64,000 nt of DNA from Trichomonas vaginalis G3. Its lineage: Eukaryota; Parabasalia; Trichomonadida; Trichomonadidae. Below the pieces are notes generated by a model. The model searched no databases, was not told the origin of the DNA, and saw only the letters and a program-made list of their open reading frames with translations. Shown in pieces: positions 1 to 7,467 of this stretch. The position numbers and the translations under genes were made by a program. Positions within the stretch are counted from its first letter, which is position 1, and each line of letters starts with the position of its first letter. The stretch is from assembly GCF_026262505.1 (NCBI RefSeq), contig NC_067206.1, forward strand, positions 20,667,319-20,731,318. Direction: 5' to 3'.

Positions 1-1459
1 CAATAATGAGACTTTGAGTTAAAACCTTTCCTGTCTTAATGGATGTTTGTAAAACTTCTTCTTCACCATGTTCGGGGTCATGGTCGTCATCATATCTTGT
101 GAAATCAGAGATGTTGTCATACATTAAGCATATCTGTCTCAAAAGTTCTGCTATTTGAAACTGGAACGAAAGATATACAGAACTTTCATCATCTCCTAAA
201 GTCAAGTCTGCTTTCTTAAGTATTTCTTGAATGTATGCAATGAGAACAGAGTACCTTGGAAAATATTCGAACAATATTTCATTAGCTGTTGGTTTTGGTG
301 GTTCTTTTGGAGTTTCTGTTGTTTCAGTTCCTTCTGTAGGTTCTGTTGGAGTTTCTGCATCTCTTGACTTCAATGCTCTTGCTCTCAAAGACCTAAATGT
401 TAGAGCACCGGGTTTTACAAAGGACTTTATAAATGCTTTAATAGTTCCTGGTAAGTTATTGTTAGCATTAAGTAAGTTCCTTATGCTTCCATCATGTACG
501 TCCATAGCACTATGTAAAAAATCTATACTTTTCTTGTAGTCAGCAATAGACTGACTGTGATTTTTTAAAGATTTGTCAATACCTTTAAGCCAATCTTCAT
601 GCATGTCTGATACTGAGCCAAGAATATCATTTGCTTCCTTTAGTGTATTTTGTGCTTGTCGTAAAGTATCCAATCCCGTACGTGCATTGTTTGCTATACG
701 TCTTACAGTATCTATTTGACTCCTTGTTTCTTGCATCCAACCAGATAAAGTTTTAATAGTATCCGAACCATTTGAAATGAAGTTCAAAGCATTTTTAACG
801 TCATTTAAAACTTCTTCACCAAGTACCGCCCATATCTTTCCGATTTGGTATTGAAGAACTCCATATGAAGCAGCTGTTAAACCAGTATTTATAAGGTCCC
901 ATATCCATGATTTAGCAGTTTTTCCATCCTTTCCATCCTTTCCATCCAAACCGTTTTCGCCTTGAGGTCCTTGTATTCCTTGTATTCCTTGTATTCCTTG
1001 TATTCCTTGTGGTCCTTGAGGTCCGGTGTCACCCTTCTCTCCTTTCAGTTCATCTTTATGTTCGTTATAATATTCTAATGTCATAAGGTGTACATCATTA
1101 CTGCTACCAGCAACGCCGAGAATTTGTTTCTCATTCATGACTAAATTCTTTAGGCATTTAATGTTGTCGTCAAATCGAAAGCTCTTTAACAATTCAATGA
1201 GAACATTTAATACTTTCACTAATGAGGCATCTACTGTAGAATTTATATATTGCACCGTTCCATCATTTATGATGGGAACCTTGCTTGTTGTAATGAATGG
1301 GTCATAAGTGTTAAAAGTATCGAAATCAATGACTTTTTTAGTTTTTCCATCGTCAATGACTAAATCATTGCCTTCAATGGTTAAAGTTGAGTTTTCGTTT
1401 ACTAGTTCATGTGCTCTTCTTGCTTCATTTGTTTCATACGCATATGCAGCAATAGTCAT
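1..1459 (-). CDS. Collagen-like fibre protein of virus-like element X (3' end outside window)
   Basis: The reverse strand is open from an ATG at 1459 to the window edge without a stop, at least 486 codons. Order: an N-terminal part with a short beta-type motif (LTIEGNDLVIDDGKTKKV); a collagen-like Gly-X-Y tract at about residues 138-178 (plus 925-1045), rich in GIQ and GPQ triplets and ending in GKDGKD; then a long, probably helical region with Pro/Thr/Glu-rich linkers. Collagen-like tracts are common in phage and giant-virus fibres, so a trimeric virion fibre is inferred. The N-terminal motif resembles that of the collar-type fibre starting at 24134, suggesting a shared virion anchor. It is divergent from the gene at 1477 with 17 bp between starts. 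Confidence 0.75.
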   Translation of the reverse strand, partial: MTIAAYAYETNEARRAHELVNENSTLTIEGNDLVIDDGKTKKVIDFDTFNTYDPFITTSKVPIINDGTVQYINSTVDASLVKVLNVLIELLKSFRFDDNIKCLKNLVMNEKQILGVAGSSNDVHLMTLEYYNEHKDELKGEKGDTGPQGPQGIQGIQGIQGIQGPQGENGLDGKDGKDGKTAKSWIWDLINTGLTAASYGVLQYQIGKIWAVLGEEVLNDVKNALNFISNGSDTIKTLSGWMQETRSQIDTVRRIANNARTGLDTLRQAQNTLKEANDILGSVSDMHEDWLKGIDKSLKNHSQSIADYKKSIDFLHSAMDVHDGSIRNLLNANNNLPGTIKAFIKSFVKPGALTFRSLRARALKSRDAETPTEPTEGTETTETPKEPPKPTANEILFEYFPRYSVLIAYIQEILKKADLTLGDDESSVYLSFQFQIAELLRQICLMYDNISDFTRYDDDHDPEHGEEEVLQTSIKTGKVLTQSLII

Positions 1460-1476
1460 ATTTTAATGAGAATAAA
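1460..1476. promoter_or_regulatory. Bidirectional core promoter between fibre and minor-capsid-like genes
   Basis: Only 17 bp separate two divergent ATGs. On the minus strand it reads TTTTATTCTCATTAAAAT followed by ATG; on the plus strand ATTTTAATGAGAATAAA before ATG. This matches the T-tract plus short spacer plus A-rich ATG context seen at most virion-type genes here. It also contains TCATT, compatible with the host initiator, so the two explanations are not separable. Confidence 0.5.
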
Positions 1477-2238
1477 ATGTTGTTCTATTTGCAAAGTACA
1501 GACCCAAACGAATACGGGACAGTAAAGCTACAAACAAACTTAGGTCTTCAGAATGAAGCGCTTGCTTTCAGAGTTGTTGACTTCAATACTATCGCAACTT
1601 TTGTCATAACAGATGAAACAGATTTCATGAGTTGAAATAGATGACAAAAGAAGTTTTAAACATTTCCTAACAGAGCCGAGTACAGAATAGATAAAATTGC
1701 TGGAGTCATAGATACTCTCATAAATGAAGAAACTATTGACAACATAGATGTCGAACTCTCTTCTGAGGGAACATTGAAGTTCAGTAGCAAGAAAGAGTTC
1801 AAGATACCAAGAATGAGTCATAGAGTACAACTTCTTCTGGGAGCATACCATATGACATTTCCTTTGAAAAGTGTTGACAAAACGATTGAGATGAAATCTG
1901 TTCCATACGTATGTTATGGTAATTGTTTGTACGTTGAGTCAAAAATAGCTAATGTCACAGGTATTTCAGGAGTTAATAGTAAAGGTTCAGTAGAATATAA
2001 ATCCTTCTGTTATGCAGTCAATTCAATGTTCATTCCAAACGTTCCTGTCATAGCAACTCATTTAGGTAAATGGGTTCGCATTAGTCCTCATAATTTGAAA
2101 GACATGCAATTCAGACTTGTTGACTTTCAAGGAGAGCCTGTAGAACTGAAGGCACCAGTGCGAATGACTGTTGAAGTTGACTTTTTAGAAAATATTAAAT
2201 GCAACAGCTTACAAGAGAACTCAGAGCTAAAAATATAA
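1477..2238 (+). pseudogene. Minor-capsid-like (jelly-roll type) protein, frameshifted
   Basis: Reading begins at ATG 1477 and stops at TGA 1633-1635. Homogeneous coding continues in the +1 frame (from GAA 1634) and then in a further frame to the stop at 2238. The +1 frame has its own stop at 1628-1630, so the frame change is confined to a few bases at the TGA. The product is beta-rich, ending with a pattern (FRLVDFQGEPVELKAP) like the end of the protein at 4390..5270. I infer a single-jelly-roll minor capsid or penton-like protein; not proven. Either a pseudogene or one with programmed frameshifting. Confidence 0.5.
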
Positions 2239-2541
2239 AGTATGAATGTTATGTATTAGGTCATGAACTTTGGTTGTTGCTGTTTGATGAAACAAATGAG
2301 TTAGTTATGCAGTCAAGAGAACAGAAAAAGGCGTCAAAGGCGCCGAGCGCAAAGCGCTATATTGTGTTAGTGAAAACTGCACCAAGTCAATAAGATTAGG
2401 TTTGCATTATGAAGATGAGTTCGATACTGTTGAAGAAGTTTTGGATGATATTACAAATTGCTTTAATTTACTAAAACATATTTCAAGCAAAGTTTATATT
2501 CTGTTGAAAGTTTTGTATACTCGTTCGAATATTTATACTTA
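2199..2541 (+). pseudogene. Small unknown protein containing an in-frame palindromic insert
   Basis: An ORF starts at ATG 2199, overlapping the end of the previous gene, and runs to a stop at 2391-2393. Coding character continues in another frame (HYEDEFDTVEEVLDDITN) to about 2541, where it overlaps the 3' end of the opposite-strand gene. The stretch at 2330-2358 is a GC-rich pair of tiny hairpins that is translated in frame as Ala/Ser/Lys-rich residues. Function unknown. Confidence 0.4.
2330..2358. repeat. Twin-hairpin palindromic insert (copy 1)
   Basis: Two adjacent short palindromes, the second being AGCGCAAAGCGCT, in an otherwise AT-rich gene. Same design as 5381..5406 and 6041..6069: two stems with AAA or GAA-type loops. 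It lies in frame inside an ORF. Confidence 0.7.
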
Positions 2542-3071
2542 AACTCAACTCCTGTAGTTCCTGGTGTTTCAATGATGCGGATGTTACCTATTTTCATGAA
2601 TAGTGGAGTTTGACCACAGCATTCGATTTCAGGGTCGAGATAGTCAATGACACATTGTTTCCCTGTTATTCGTGATATAACATTTTCAAGGTCCTCCTTT
2701 GTTAGAATTATTTGGTTCTTGCTTATAAGATTTGTCAAAAGCTTCTTATCGTCTTTGAGTAAAATTGTTTGGTATAACTGAAGAAGGTAATGGTCTACGT
2801 TATCTGAAGGATTTGTTTGAACATTTGTGTAAGGGTTGTCGTTGGCTTCTCTTGAAAGAATTTGGTCCAGTGGTGGATACTCTAACTTAACATCTGATGT
2901 AGCGTTAGCGTTTGAAGCTGAGTTTAAATTCACGGATTTCAGCTCTGGTTCTTTCAAACACTCTGAACTATAGTTCTTTATGACAATATTGTTTGTCGTT
3001 CGTGAGTCAACATTTGATGTTGGTTCAATTGGAACATTAACGGCACCAGCTAAGATGGATTTGCTTCTCAT
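2463..3071 (-). CDS. Conserved virion-type protein, CCG family (paralogue of 9410..9991)
   Basis: Intact 202-residue ORF with ATG at 3071, preceded on its strand by TTTTTATTCTATATGAA. The N-terminal half is polar and low complexity; the C-terminal third has an ECCGQTP motif, then a beta-rich end (GVEFKYKYSNEYTKL). The protein at 9410..9991 shares the SCCGVSY motif and similar C-terminal pattern, so both elements carry one copy. I do not recognise the family; a structural or cement role is only inferred from its place among capsid-type genes. Divergent from the small gene at 3097. Confidence 0.7.
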   Translation of the reverse strand: MRSKSILAGAVNVPIEPTSNVDSRTTNNIVIKNYSSECLKEPELKSVNLNSASNANATSDVKLEYPPLDQILSREANDNPYTNVQTNPSDNVDHYLLQLYQTILLKDDKKLLTNLISKNQIILTKEDLENVISRITGKQCVIDYLDPEIECCGQTPLFMKIGNIRIIETPGTTGVEFKYKYSNEYTKLSTEYKLCLKYVLVN

Positions 3072-3096
3072 TTCATATAGAATAAAAACCTTTTAT

Positions 3097-3240
3097 ATGT
3101 ATGAAATGAACAATATACTCGACAAGGGTTTGAATGTAAAGCTAACGAATGAAAATATTGTTGAATTCACTGAGACAGGAGCTGTGTATAAAGATGTAGA
3201 ACTACTGAACAAAAGAGCAAGGGAAGAAGCAGGAACATGA
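3097..3240 (+). CDS. Small unknown protein, 47 aa
   Basis: Short ORF starting 25 bp from the divergent start at 3071. Charged and probably helical; ends KRAREEAGT. Its TGA overlaps the ATG of the next small ORF (ATGA). Support is its tight packing in the gene array. An in-frame ATG at 3106 could also be used. Function unknown. Confidence 0.45.
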   Translation: MYEMNNILDKGLNVKLTNENIVEFTETGAVYKDVELLNKRAREEAGT

Positions 3241-3389
3241 ACAAAGGGTGGAAGCCTATAAAAATTTATGTCAATGATGGCTCAGGAGGTTCAAACATAA
3301 AGTATGCAGAAAGTTATAGAGTTTATGCTCTCAAAGGTGAAAAGCCTTCATTTAAGAACAGCTATTCTAACGCATATCCTCAAAAGTAA
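3237..3389 (+). CDS. Small unknown protein, 50 aa
   Basis: ATG at 3237 overlaps the preceding stop in an ATGA arrangement. The 50-residue product is Lys/Tyr/Ser-rich (starts MNKGWKPIKIYVNDG). No family recognised. It may be coupled to the gene before it. Confidence 0.4.
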   Translation: MNKGWKPIKIYVNDGSGGSNIKYAESYRVYALKGEKPSFKNSYSNAYPQK

Positions 3390-3492
3390 CGGATGGGGAA
3401 GTGGATGATATGAATGACAGCAAAAATATTAACAGAAATGGCGACAGAGATGCATGGAATTTGTTTACCATCAGTCAATTGAAGGTTAAACT

Positions 3493-4373
3493 TTAAAAAA
3501 TGTTGGTCGTTCCCATGGAATATTTTTTGACTTTAATGGTATTAGTCATGATATGAATCTCAAGGTATGAACGAGGAGAGATGAGAGACTTATATGCTTC
3601 CCAAATTTCTTCAAAAGGTAATGTTATACCTGACTGTTTCCAAATGAGTTCAATATCATAACGTGAGAAACCTTGAAAGATAACGAAGTCAGTTATGAGA
3701 CGTTTTATGTTTAAAGCTAAAAACCTCCATGTTTGCATAAGTATTGCTACAGTTAAATGGTAATGTCTGACTTTAGTTATGATGTTAGCTAATGGTGAGT
3801 CAGGCTTTGACACTAAACCTTTTCCGGCGAAGTCGTCGCAAACGAGCAGAGTGTTTGAAGGATACTTTTTGAAGGGGTATTTTGAAAGTTTTGACAGAAT
3901 GTAGTTTGTAAGTCGTTTCATATCGTAAACTCCTGAGTATTGACGTAAGTGGTGTTTGTCAATAATTCTTTCCATCTCCTCAGAAGTCTTTTGCATTCCT
4001 GACTGTATGAACTCTCGATGGCATAATATTTCCTCTTACGTCGAATGTAACGTTGAAGAAATTCAATGAGTTCACTGTCTGGAACTTTAACGACAGAGGC
4101 TTGAACTTTTGACATAAATGTTTTCGCTGTTGAGTCCATAGAGTCTGAAGTTGCTGATATAATGATTTGGTCATAAAGAGTCGTTTCCTAAACGTCTGTT
4201 ATGAGTATATGACGAATGAGGTTAAATGTCTTACCTGAACCCATCTTTCCACAATAGAAATAAACACCATTTGAACAGAATCATAGTCTTACTGAAAGGA
4301 AGAATAGAGAAGAGTTAAGTTTGTCTGTAGTTTCATTCATGTCTTCATCTACGTCATGTATTAAATGCTTCAT
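3493..4373 (-). pseudogene. A32-like genome-packaging ATPase (FtsK/HerA superfamily), broken
   Basis: Read on the minus strand from ATG 4373 (starts MKHLIHDVDED), with a frame change, then Walker A GKMGSGKT at about 4227-4250, an in-frame TAG soon after, another frame change near 3990, then Walker B TLLVCDDFAGKG near 3840-3870 and a conserved end to 3493. In Polintons, virophages and NCLDVs this ATPase pumps DNA into the capsid. The copy at 12997..13870 has the same motif order. It shares a 16-bp bidirectional promoter with the gene at 4390. At least three lesions suggest it is dead in this copy. Confidence 0.75.
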
Positions 4374-4389
4374 TTTATCTCCATTAAAA
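4374..4389. promoter_or_regulatory. Bidirectional core promoter
   Basis: Sixteen bases between divergent starts: TTTATCTCCATTAAAA. It fits the T-tract/A-rich pattern in both directions. Confidence 0.45.
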
Positions 4390-5270
4390 ATGCAAGTCAG
4401 AAATATTCAGAACATAGCACCGAGTCTAACTGACAAGAGTATAAAGATATACTATGAACATGTTATGATGAAACCAACCAAAATTCAAGAAAGTCAGTAT
4501 ACTTATGAATATCCAAGACACTGGGTAGAGTATGTAGGAGGTGAGAAAGCTATTGAAATAGACAAGTTAGAAGTATTCCAGCAGGAAGGACAATATTATT
4601 GAAGAACTTTAATGTTTTGAGATATAATGATGAAACAAAGAAGCAAGATAGTTTTCCTGTTGCTGTGTATGTGAACTTAGATACAGGAGATGACATGAAA
4701 GTTTTTAATACAAAGCTTCAAACGGTAGTGAGAGAACAACTGACTGCGGAAGGACATCCATTACCTTCAGAAGTTACCATAGCATATAATTTTGAAACAA
4801 ACTCAATAGATTTTAAAGTCGTCTCTGCAAAGAAGTCAGGTTTTACATTTAATGAAGCAGATGTATATTCGAATGAAAACTTCAAAGCTATTGCATGGTT
4901 AGATAATGACGATTGCTTTAAGAAAATATTTAAATACAGTGACTCAAAGATGTCAATAGATGACCTTCGTGGAATGTTACCATCGACGTTTACAGTAGAA
5001 GGTTCAGTAGGATTGCTTACAAGATTGTCAATTGGTGGTATTTGGTCTCGTGAGAACATTGTTATAAAATCCAGTATAAGTGAATTTGCTGAAGAATCTA
5101 TATTATGTCTTTCAAACTACATGTATTCGCCGCCGAAGCATTATAGTATAACAAACTTTGTCAGTAAGTTTAACATAAGACTTGTCGAACCTTCTTCAAT
5201 GAAAGATGTTGTGCTACCTAAAGATGGAAAGGATGGACTCATTATTGAGATGATTTTAATAGCATATTAA
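4390..5270 (+). pseudogene. Two-domain minor-capsid-like protein, split by a frame change (family member A)
   Basis: Domain 1 runs from ATG 4390 to TGA 4600-4602 (70 aa) and contains YTYEYPRHWVEYVGGEKAI. Domain 2 is open in the next frame from 4599 to 5270, about 220 residues and beta-rich, ending DGLIIEMILIAY. Members B (18651..19512) and C (24153..25040) have the same two domains, for example YRFDYP.RWL...KAIGFRR, and also change frame at the domain boundary. Here the shift needed is -1 (or +2). Either overlapping genes, programmed frameshifting, or recurrent damage. Jelly-roll structure is inferred from the beta pattern only. Confidence 0.6.
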
Positions 5271-5495
5271 ATGAGCTTGTTCTTGAAGGTCATTCATGAT
5301 GAAATAACTGTTGTAGAAGATGTTAGCAATTGTTCAGACATTTTGAAGCGTATAGATGATATAAGAAAGAAGTTAGATAGACCGCAAAGCGGTGAGGGCG
5401 AAGCCCGTGAGAACGCTTATGTTTCATTGACTTTCTCCAGTAACGAGAACTTTTATGAGATAATATTGAAGAGAGATGATTTTAATATGGTGTAA
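5271..5495 (+). CDS. Small unknown protein with in-frame palindromic insert, 74 aa
   Basis: The ATG directly follows the previous stop codon with no spacer, and its own stop is followed directly by the next ATG. The central residues RPQSGEGEAREN are encoded by a GC-rich twin hairpin (5381-5406) and look foreign to an otherwise ordinary Asp/Glu/Lys-rich protein. Function unknown. Confidence 0.55.
   Translation: MSLFLKVIHDEITVVEDVSNCSDILKRIDDIRKKLDRPQSGEGEARENAYVSLTFSSNENFYEIILKRDDFNMV
5381..5406. repeat. Twin-hairpin palindromic insert (copy 2)
   Basis: ACCGCAAAGCGGT followed by GGGCGAAGCCC, two tiny stem-loops in tandem, inserted in frame in an intact ORF. Same class as 2330..2358 and 6041..6069. 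Confidence 0.75.
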
Positions 5496-6020
5496 ATGGT
5501 AGCTTGGGCAGCTTTAGGCGCAATGGGAACAAAAGCATTAGCATTTGGAGCAAAAGCACTTGGAGCTTATGACGCAGTAAATAAAATGAGTGGAGGAAGG
5601 GTTTCGAAGACATTAGATGCAAATAAAGGAAAGATTGGAGGCTGGGTTGCAAAGAAGTTAAGATTAAATAAAATAGGGCTCATAAATAAAGCATCCAATT
5701 TGGTTGCGACTGAGTCAGAAAATGCTTTAGGAAAGGACGATGAGTTTGCAAAACACGCAAAAGACTTTAATGACCAGATGAAAGGTGAAACAATGCATTT
5801 AAATAGATTCGATGGAACTAAAGAAAATGTTTCTTCTCCACCAGTAGTTCTTCCGTATGGTCCCTATGGAATGTATGGAAACCCTTACGAAAGACCATTT
5901 GACCCATTGACTGGTGGAAGTAACTGGTATCATTACGGACGAAGAAGAAAGACAGTCAAGTTGGAGACAGACGTGAAGAAAGCAACTAAAAAGAAACCAA
6001 GGAAGAGAGTTATAAAGTAA
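5496..6020 (+). CDS. Glycine-rich, basic-tailed small virion-type protein
   Basis: Intact 174-residue ORF starting immediately after the preceding stop. Residues 1-30 form an Ala/Gly-rich hydrophobic or amphipathic segment (ALGAMGTKALAFGAKALG). A Pro/Gly/Tyr-rich middle and a strongly basic tail (KKATKKKPRKRVIK) follow. This resembles membrane-active or DNA-condensing minor virion proteins of adenovirus-like lineages and the proteins at 21096..21497 and 25002..25242, but no homology is proven. Followed by a twin hairpin and an AGATCT box. Confidence 0.6.
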   Translation: MVAWAALGAMGTKALAFGAKALGAYDAVNKMSGGRVSKTLDANKGKIGGWVAKKLRLNKIGLINKASNLVATESENALGKDDEFAKHAKDFNDQMKGETMHLNRFDGTKENVSSPPVVLPYGPYGMYGNPYERPFDPLTGGSNWYHYGRRRKTVKLETDVKKATKKKPRKRVIK

Positions 6021-6040
6021 TGAATTCAACAGGGTAGAAA

Positions 6041-6069
6041 AGACCCAAAGGGTCTCGCCGCTTAGCGGC
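6041..6069. repeat. Twin-hairpin palindromic repeat (copy 3, intergenic)
   Basis: AGACCCAAAGGGTCT followed by GCCGCTTAGCGGC, just downstream of the stop at 6020. Same two-stem design as the two in-frame copies. At this position it could act as a transcript 3'-end hairpin. Confidence 0.7.
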
Positions 6070-6073
6070 TGAG

Positions 6074-6105
6074 GTTAGAAAACGTGTTAGATCTAACATT
6101 CTAAC
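6074..6105. repeat. AGATCT box, GTTAGA type
   Basis: Palindrome GTTAGATCTAAC flanked by further GTTAGA and TCTAAC/CTAAC copies. At the homologous place in element Y (52557..52602) the box is of the GGTGA type, although the flanking TTTGTGCTATG and promoter are conserved. Confidence 0.8.
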
Positions 6106-6205
6106 ATAAACATTATTTTTGTGCTATGTTTTCATACGTGTGAGGGTGGTGATATCATTAATTTTAAGTTTATTTTTTATTTTATTTTTATTTTATTTGG
6201 ATGTA

Positions 6206-6490
6206 ATGACAGAACAAAAGCAACTCATACAAATCAAAACATATAACAAACATACATTTAAACATTTATTCTTCCTTCCTGAGCATAACATGTTCTTTCA
6301 AATACATCCGAGACCAGTTGACTTTTCATTGACTGTGTATAAAGATAGAAATAGTTATATCATTAAACCATACGATGACGAAGGTAAGTTATGTAAATTG
6401 TACGTTAAGAAGTTAGAGAAAGTTTATGGCTTCAAGTATGACTACAATAGGGTTAACACTGATGATGAAGATATTGAGGAAAATTTATGA
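6206..6490 (+). CDS. Small conserved element protein, 94 aa (domain shared with Y proteins)
   Basis: The ATG at 6206 is chosen because the orthologue at 52148..52468 starts at the same residue and the upstream block of about 90 bp is conserved. The domain pattern is (I)K.YN.H.FK.LFF.P..N.F.QI, then a LYVKKLEKVYGF-like end, then an acidic tail. The same domain forms the C terminus of the HNH protein at 56167..56871. It is the last gene before the element terminus in both X and Y. Function unknown; a DNA-binding role is only a guess from the HNH fusion. Confidence 0.75.
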   Translation: MTEQKQLIQIKTYNKHTFKHLFFLPEHNMFFQIHPRPVDFSLTVYKDRNSYIIKPYDDEGKLCKLYVKKLEKVYGFKYDYNRVNTDDEDIEENL

Positions 6491-6554
6491 GAACATTAGT
6501 GAAGTCGTTAGTGAGAACGATAGTGAGTTCGTTTATTTTTACATTAGTGAGTTC

Positions 6555-6719
6555 GTTAGTGAAGTGAAGTGGTTGGCGGCTTTGTAAATATTTAAGGTTA
6601 AGTTAGTTTTTGCGTTCATGTTGTAAAATATACGTTAACGGTTTTGTAAAGTGTCAAATTCACAAGTATTGGGTAAGGTGGAACGCAGTGCCACAGTACC
6701 CAAGACTTGTATACTAACT
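6555..6719. repeat. Right terminus of virus-like element X
   Basis: About 165 bp match, in inverted orientation, the left end of element Y (51941..52105), including GTGGTTGGCGGCTTTG and ACGTTAACGGTTT. Both end in a long hairpin and then GTATACTAACT. Terminal AG...CT ends fit the 5'-AG rule of Polinton ends. The exact end is inferred from where X/Y similarity stops. Confidence 0.65.
6662..6710. repeat. Terminal hairpin of element X
   Basis: Arms ACAAGTATTGGGTA and TACCCAAGACTTGT surround a conserved centre with CGCAGTGCC. In element Y the outer arms are CATATCA/TGATATG instead, so pairing is kept while sequence differs. Confidence 0.7.
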
Positions 6720-7095
6720 ATATTTTGGCGAAGAGTTTAGAAAGAAAGTTAGGGAGGGAAGGAAGAGAACCTATTGTACATGACCTTGCAAACGAAAGTT
6801 TACAAAATGTCATAAAAACTTACTTTGCAGACAATGAACGAGAAGGGATGAATATTTAAGAAACTCAAATGGACAGTACCAAATGAAATGTTAGTATGAA
6901 AACATGTTCCTTGACAAAATAAACCAACTACAGAAATAAAGACGCAAGACTGAAAATTGGGTAAAAGCTTTCCCATTCACAAAGATATATTGGTAACATG
7001 GAAAGAAAACCAGAATGGCTAACAAAAACATATATTTGGAAACGAGCATATTCCATATGGACAGCACTGTTTGAAGAGCTTGAACCGGAAACTCA
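6720..7095 (+). pseudogene. Degraded coding region upstream of the capsid gene
   Basis: Coding-like fragments in several frames, for example a reading with ERKLGREGREPIVHDLANE, and a 36-codon stretch from ATG near 6998 ending in TGA near 7106 (MERKPEWLTKTYIW). Interrupted by several stops. Probably the decayed first virion gene of element M, cut near its start by the end of X. Family not recognised. Confidence 0.35.
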
Positions 7096-7104
7096 GGAAG
7101 AGTC

Positions 7105-7423
7105 ATGAACAAACAATACGCGAACGACTCAAATACAAACTATGACAAAATCTTTCTAGGATATAGGTTACCTGAGTGGGCGACCAGAGCCCAAAGGCAA
7201 AAAGGACATGGAAAATTTGCAACATACTAGAATGAACATGAGGCAAAGATGCAACAACTTGAAGCAGAGGGCAAGTTACCAAAAGCGACACCAAAGAAGA
7301 AGAGAAGAGTAGAACAAAGTGAAAGTAGTGAAGAACAAAGGGAAAGTAGTGGCAATGAAGGAAAAAGAAGAGTTAAAAACTCAGTCAGGAAAGAAAGTAA
7401 AGCTTGGTCCACGTGGGTTCTAT
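7105..7423 (+). pseudogene. Small basic virion-type protein, one in-frame stop
   Basis: The reading starts MNKQYANDSNTNYDKIF, has a TAG after about 41 codons, and continues as a Lys/Arg/Glu/Ser-rich tail to about 7423, just before the capsid gene promoter. Basic small proteins often neighbour capsid genes in this lineage. One nonsense change suggests a pseudogene. Confidence 0.4.
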
Positions 7424-7450
7424 TATGACACATAAATCCAACTATTCTAT

Positions 7451-7467
7451 ATTTTTACCCATATGAA
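7451..7467 (+). promoter_or_regulatory. Virion-class core promoter of the capsid gene
   Basis: TTTTTACCCATATGAA directly before the ATG at 7468. The same layout, T5-A-C/T, 7-10 bp, then AAATG, precedes most virion-type genes in X, M and Y. It is unlike the host initiator TCAYW. Confidence 0.6.

Noticed and set aside
4718-5059. Minus-strand 113-codon ORF
   Set aside because: Fully antisense to domain 2 of the minor-capsid-like gene, which has homologues; no promoter.
6041-6069. CRISPR-like or tRNA/rRNA structure at GC-rich palindromes
   Set aside because: No spaced identical repeats, no tRNA cloverleaf and no rRNA motif; only tandem small hairpins.
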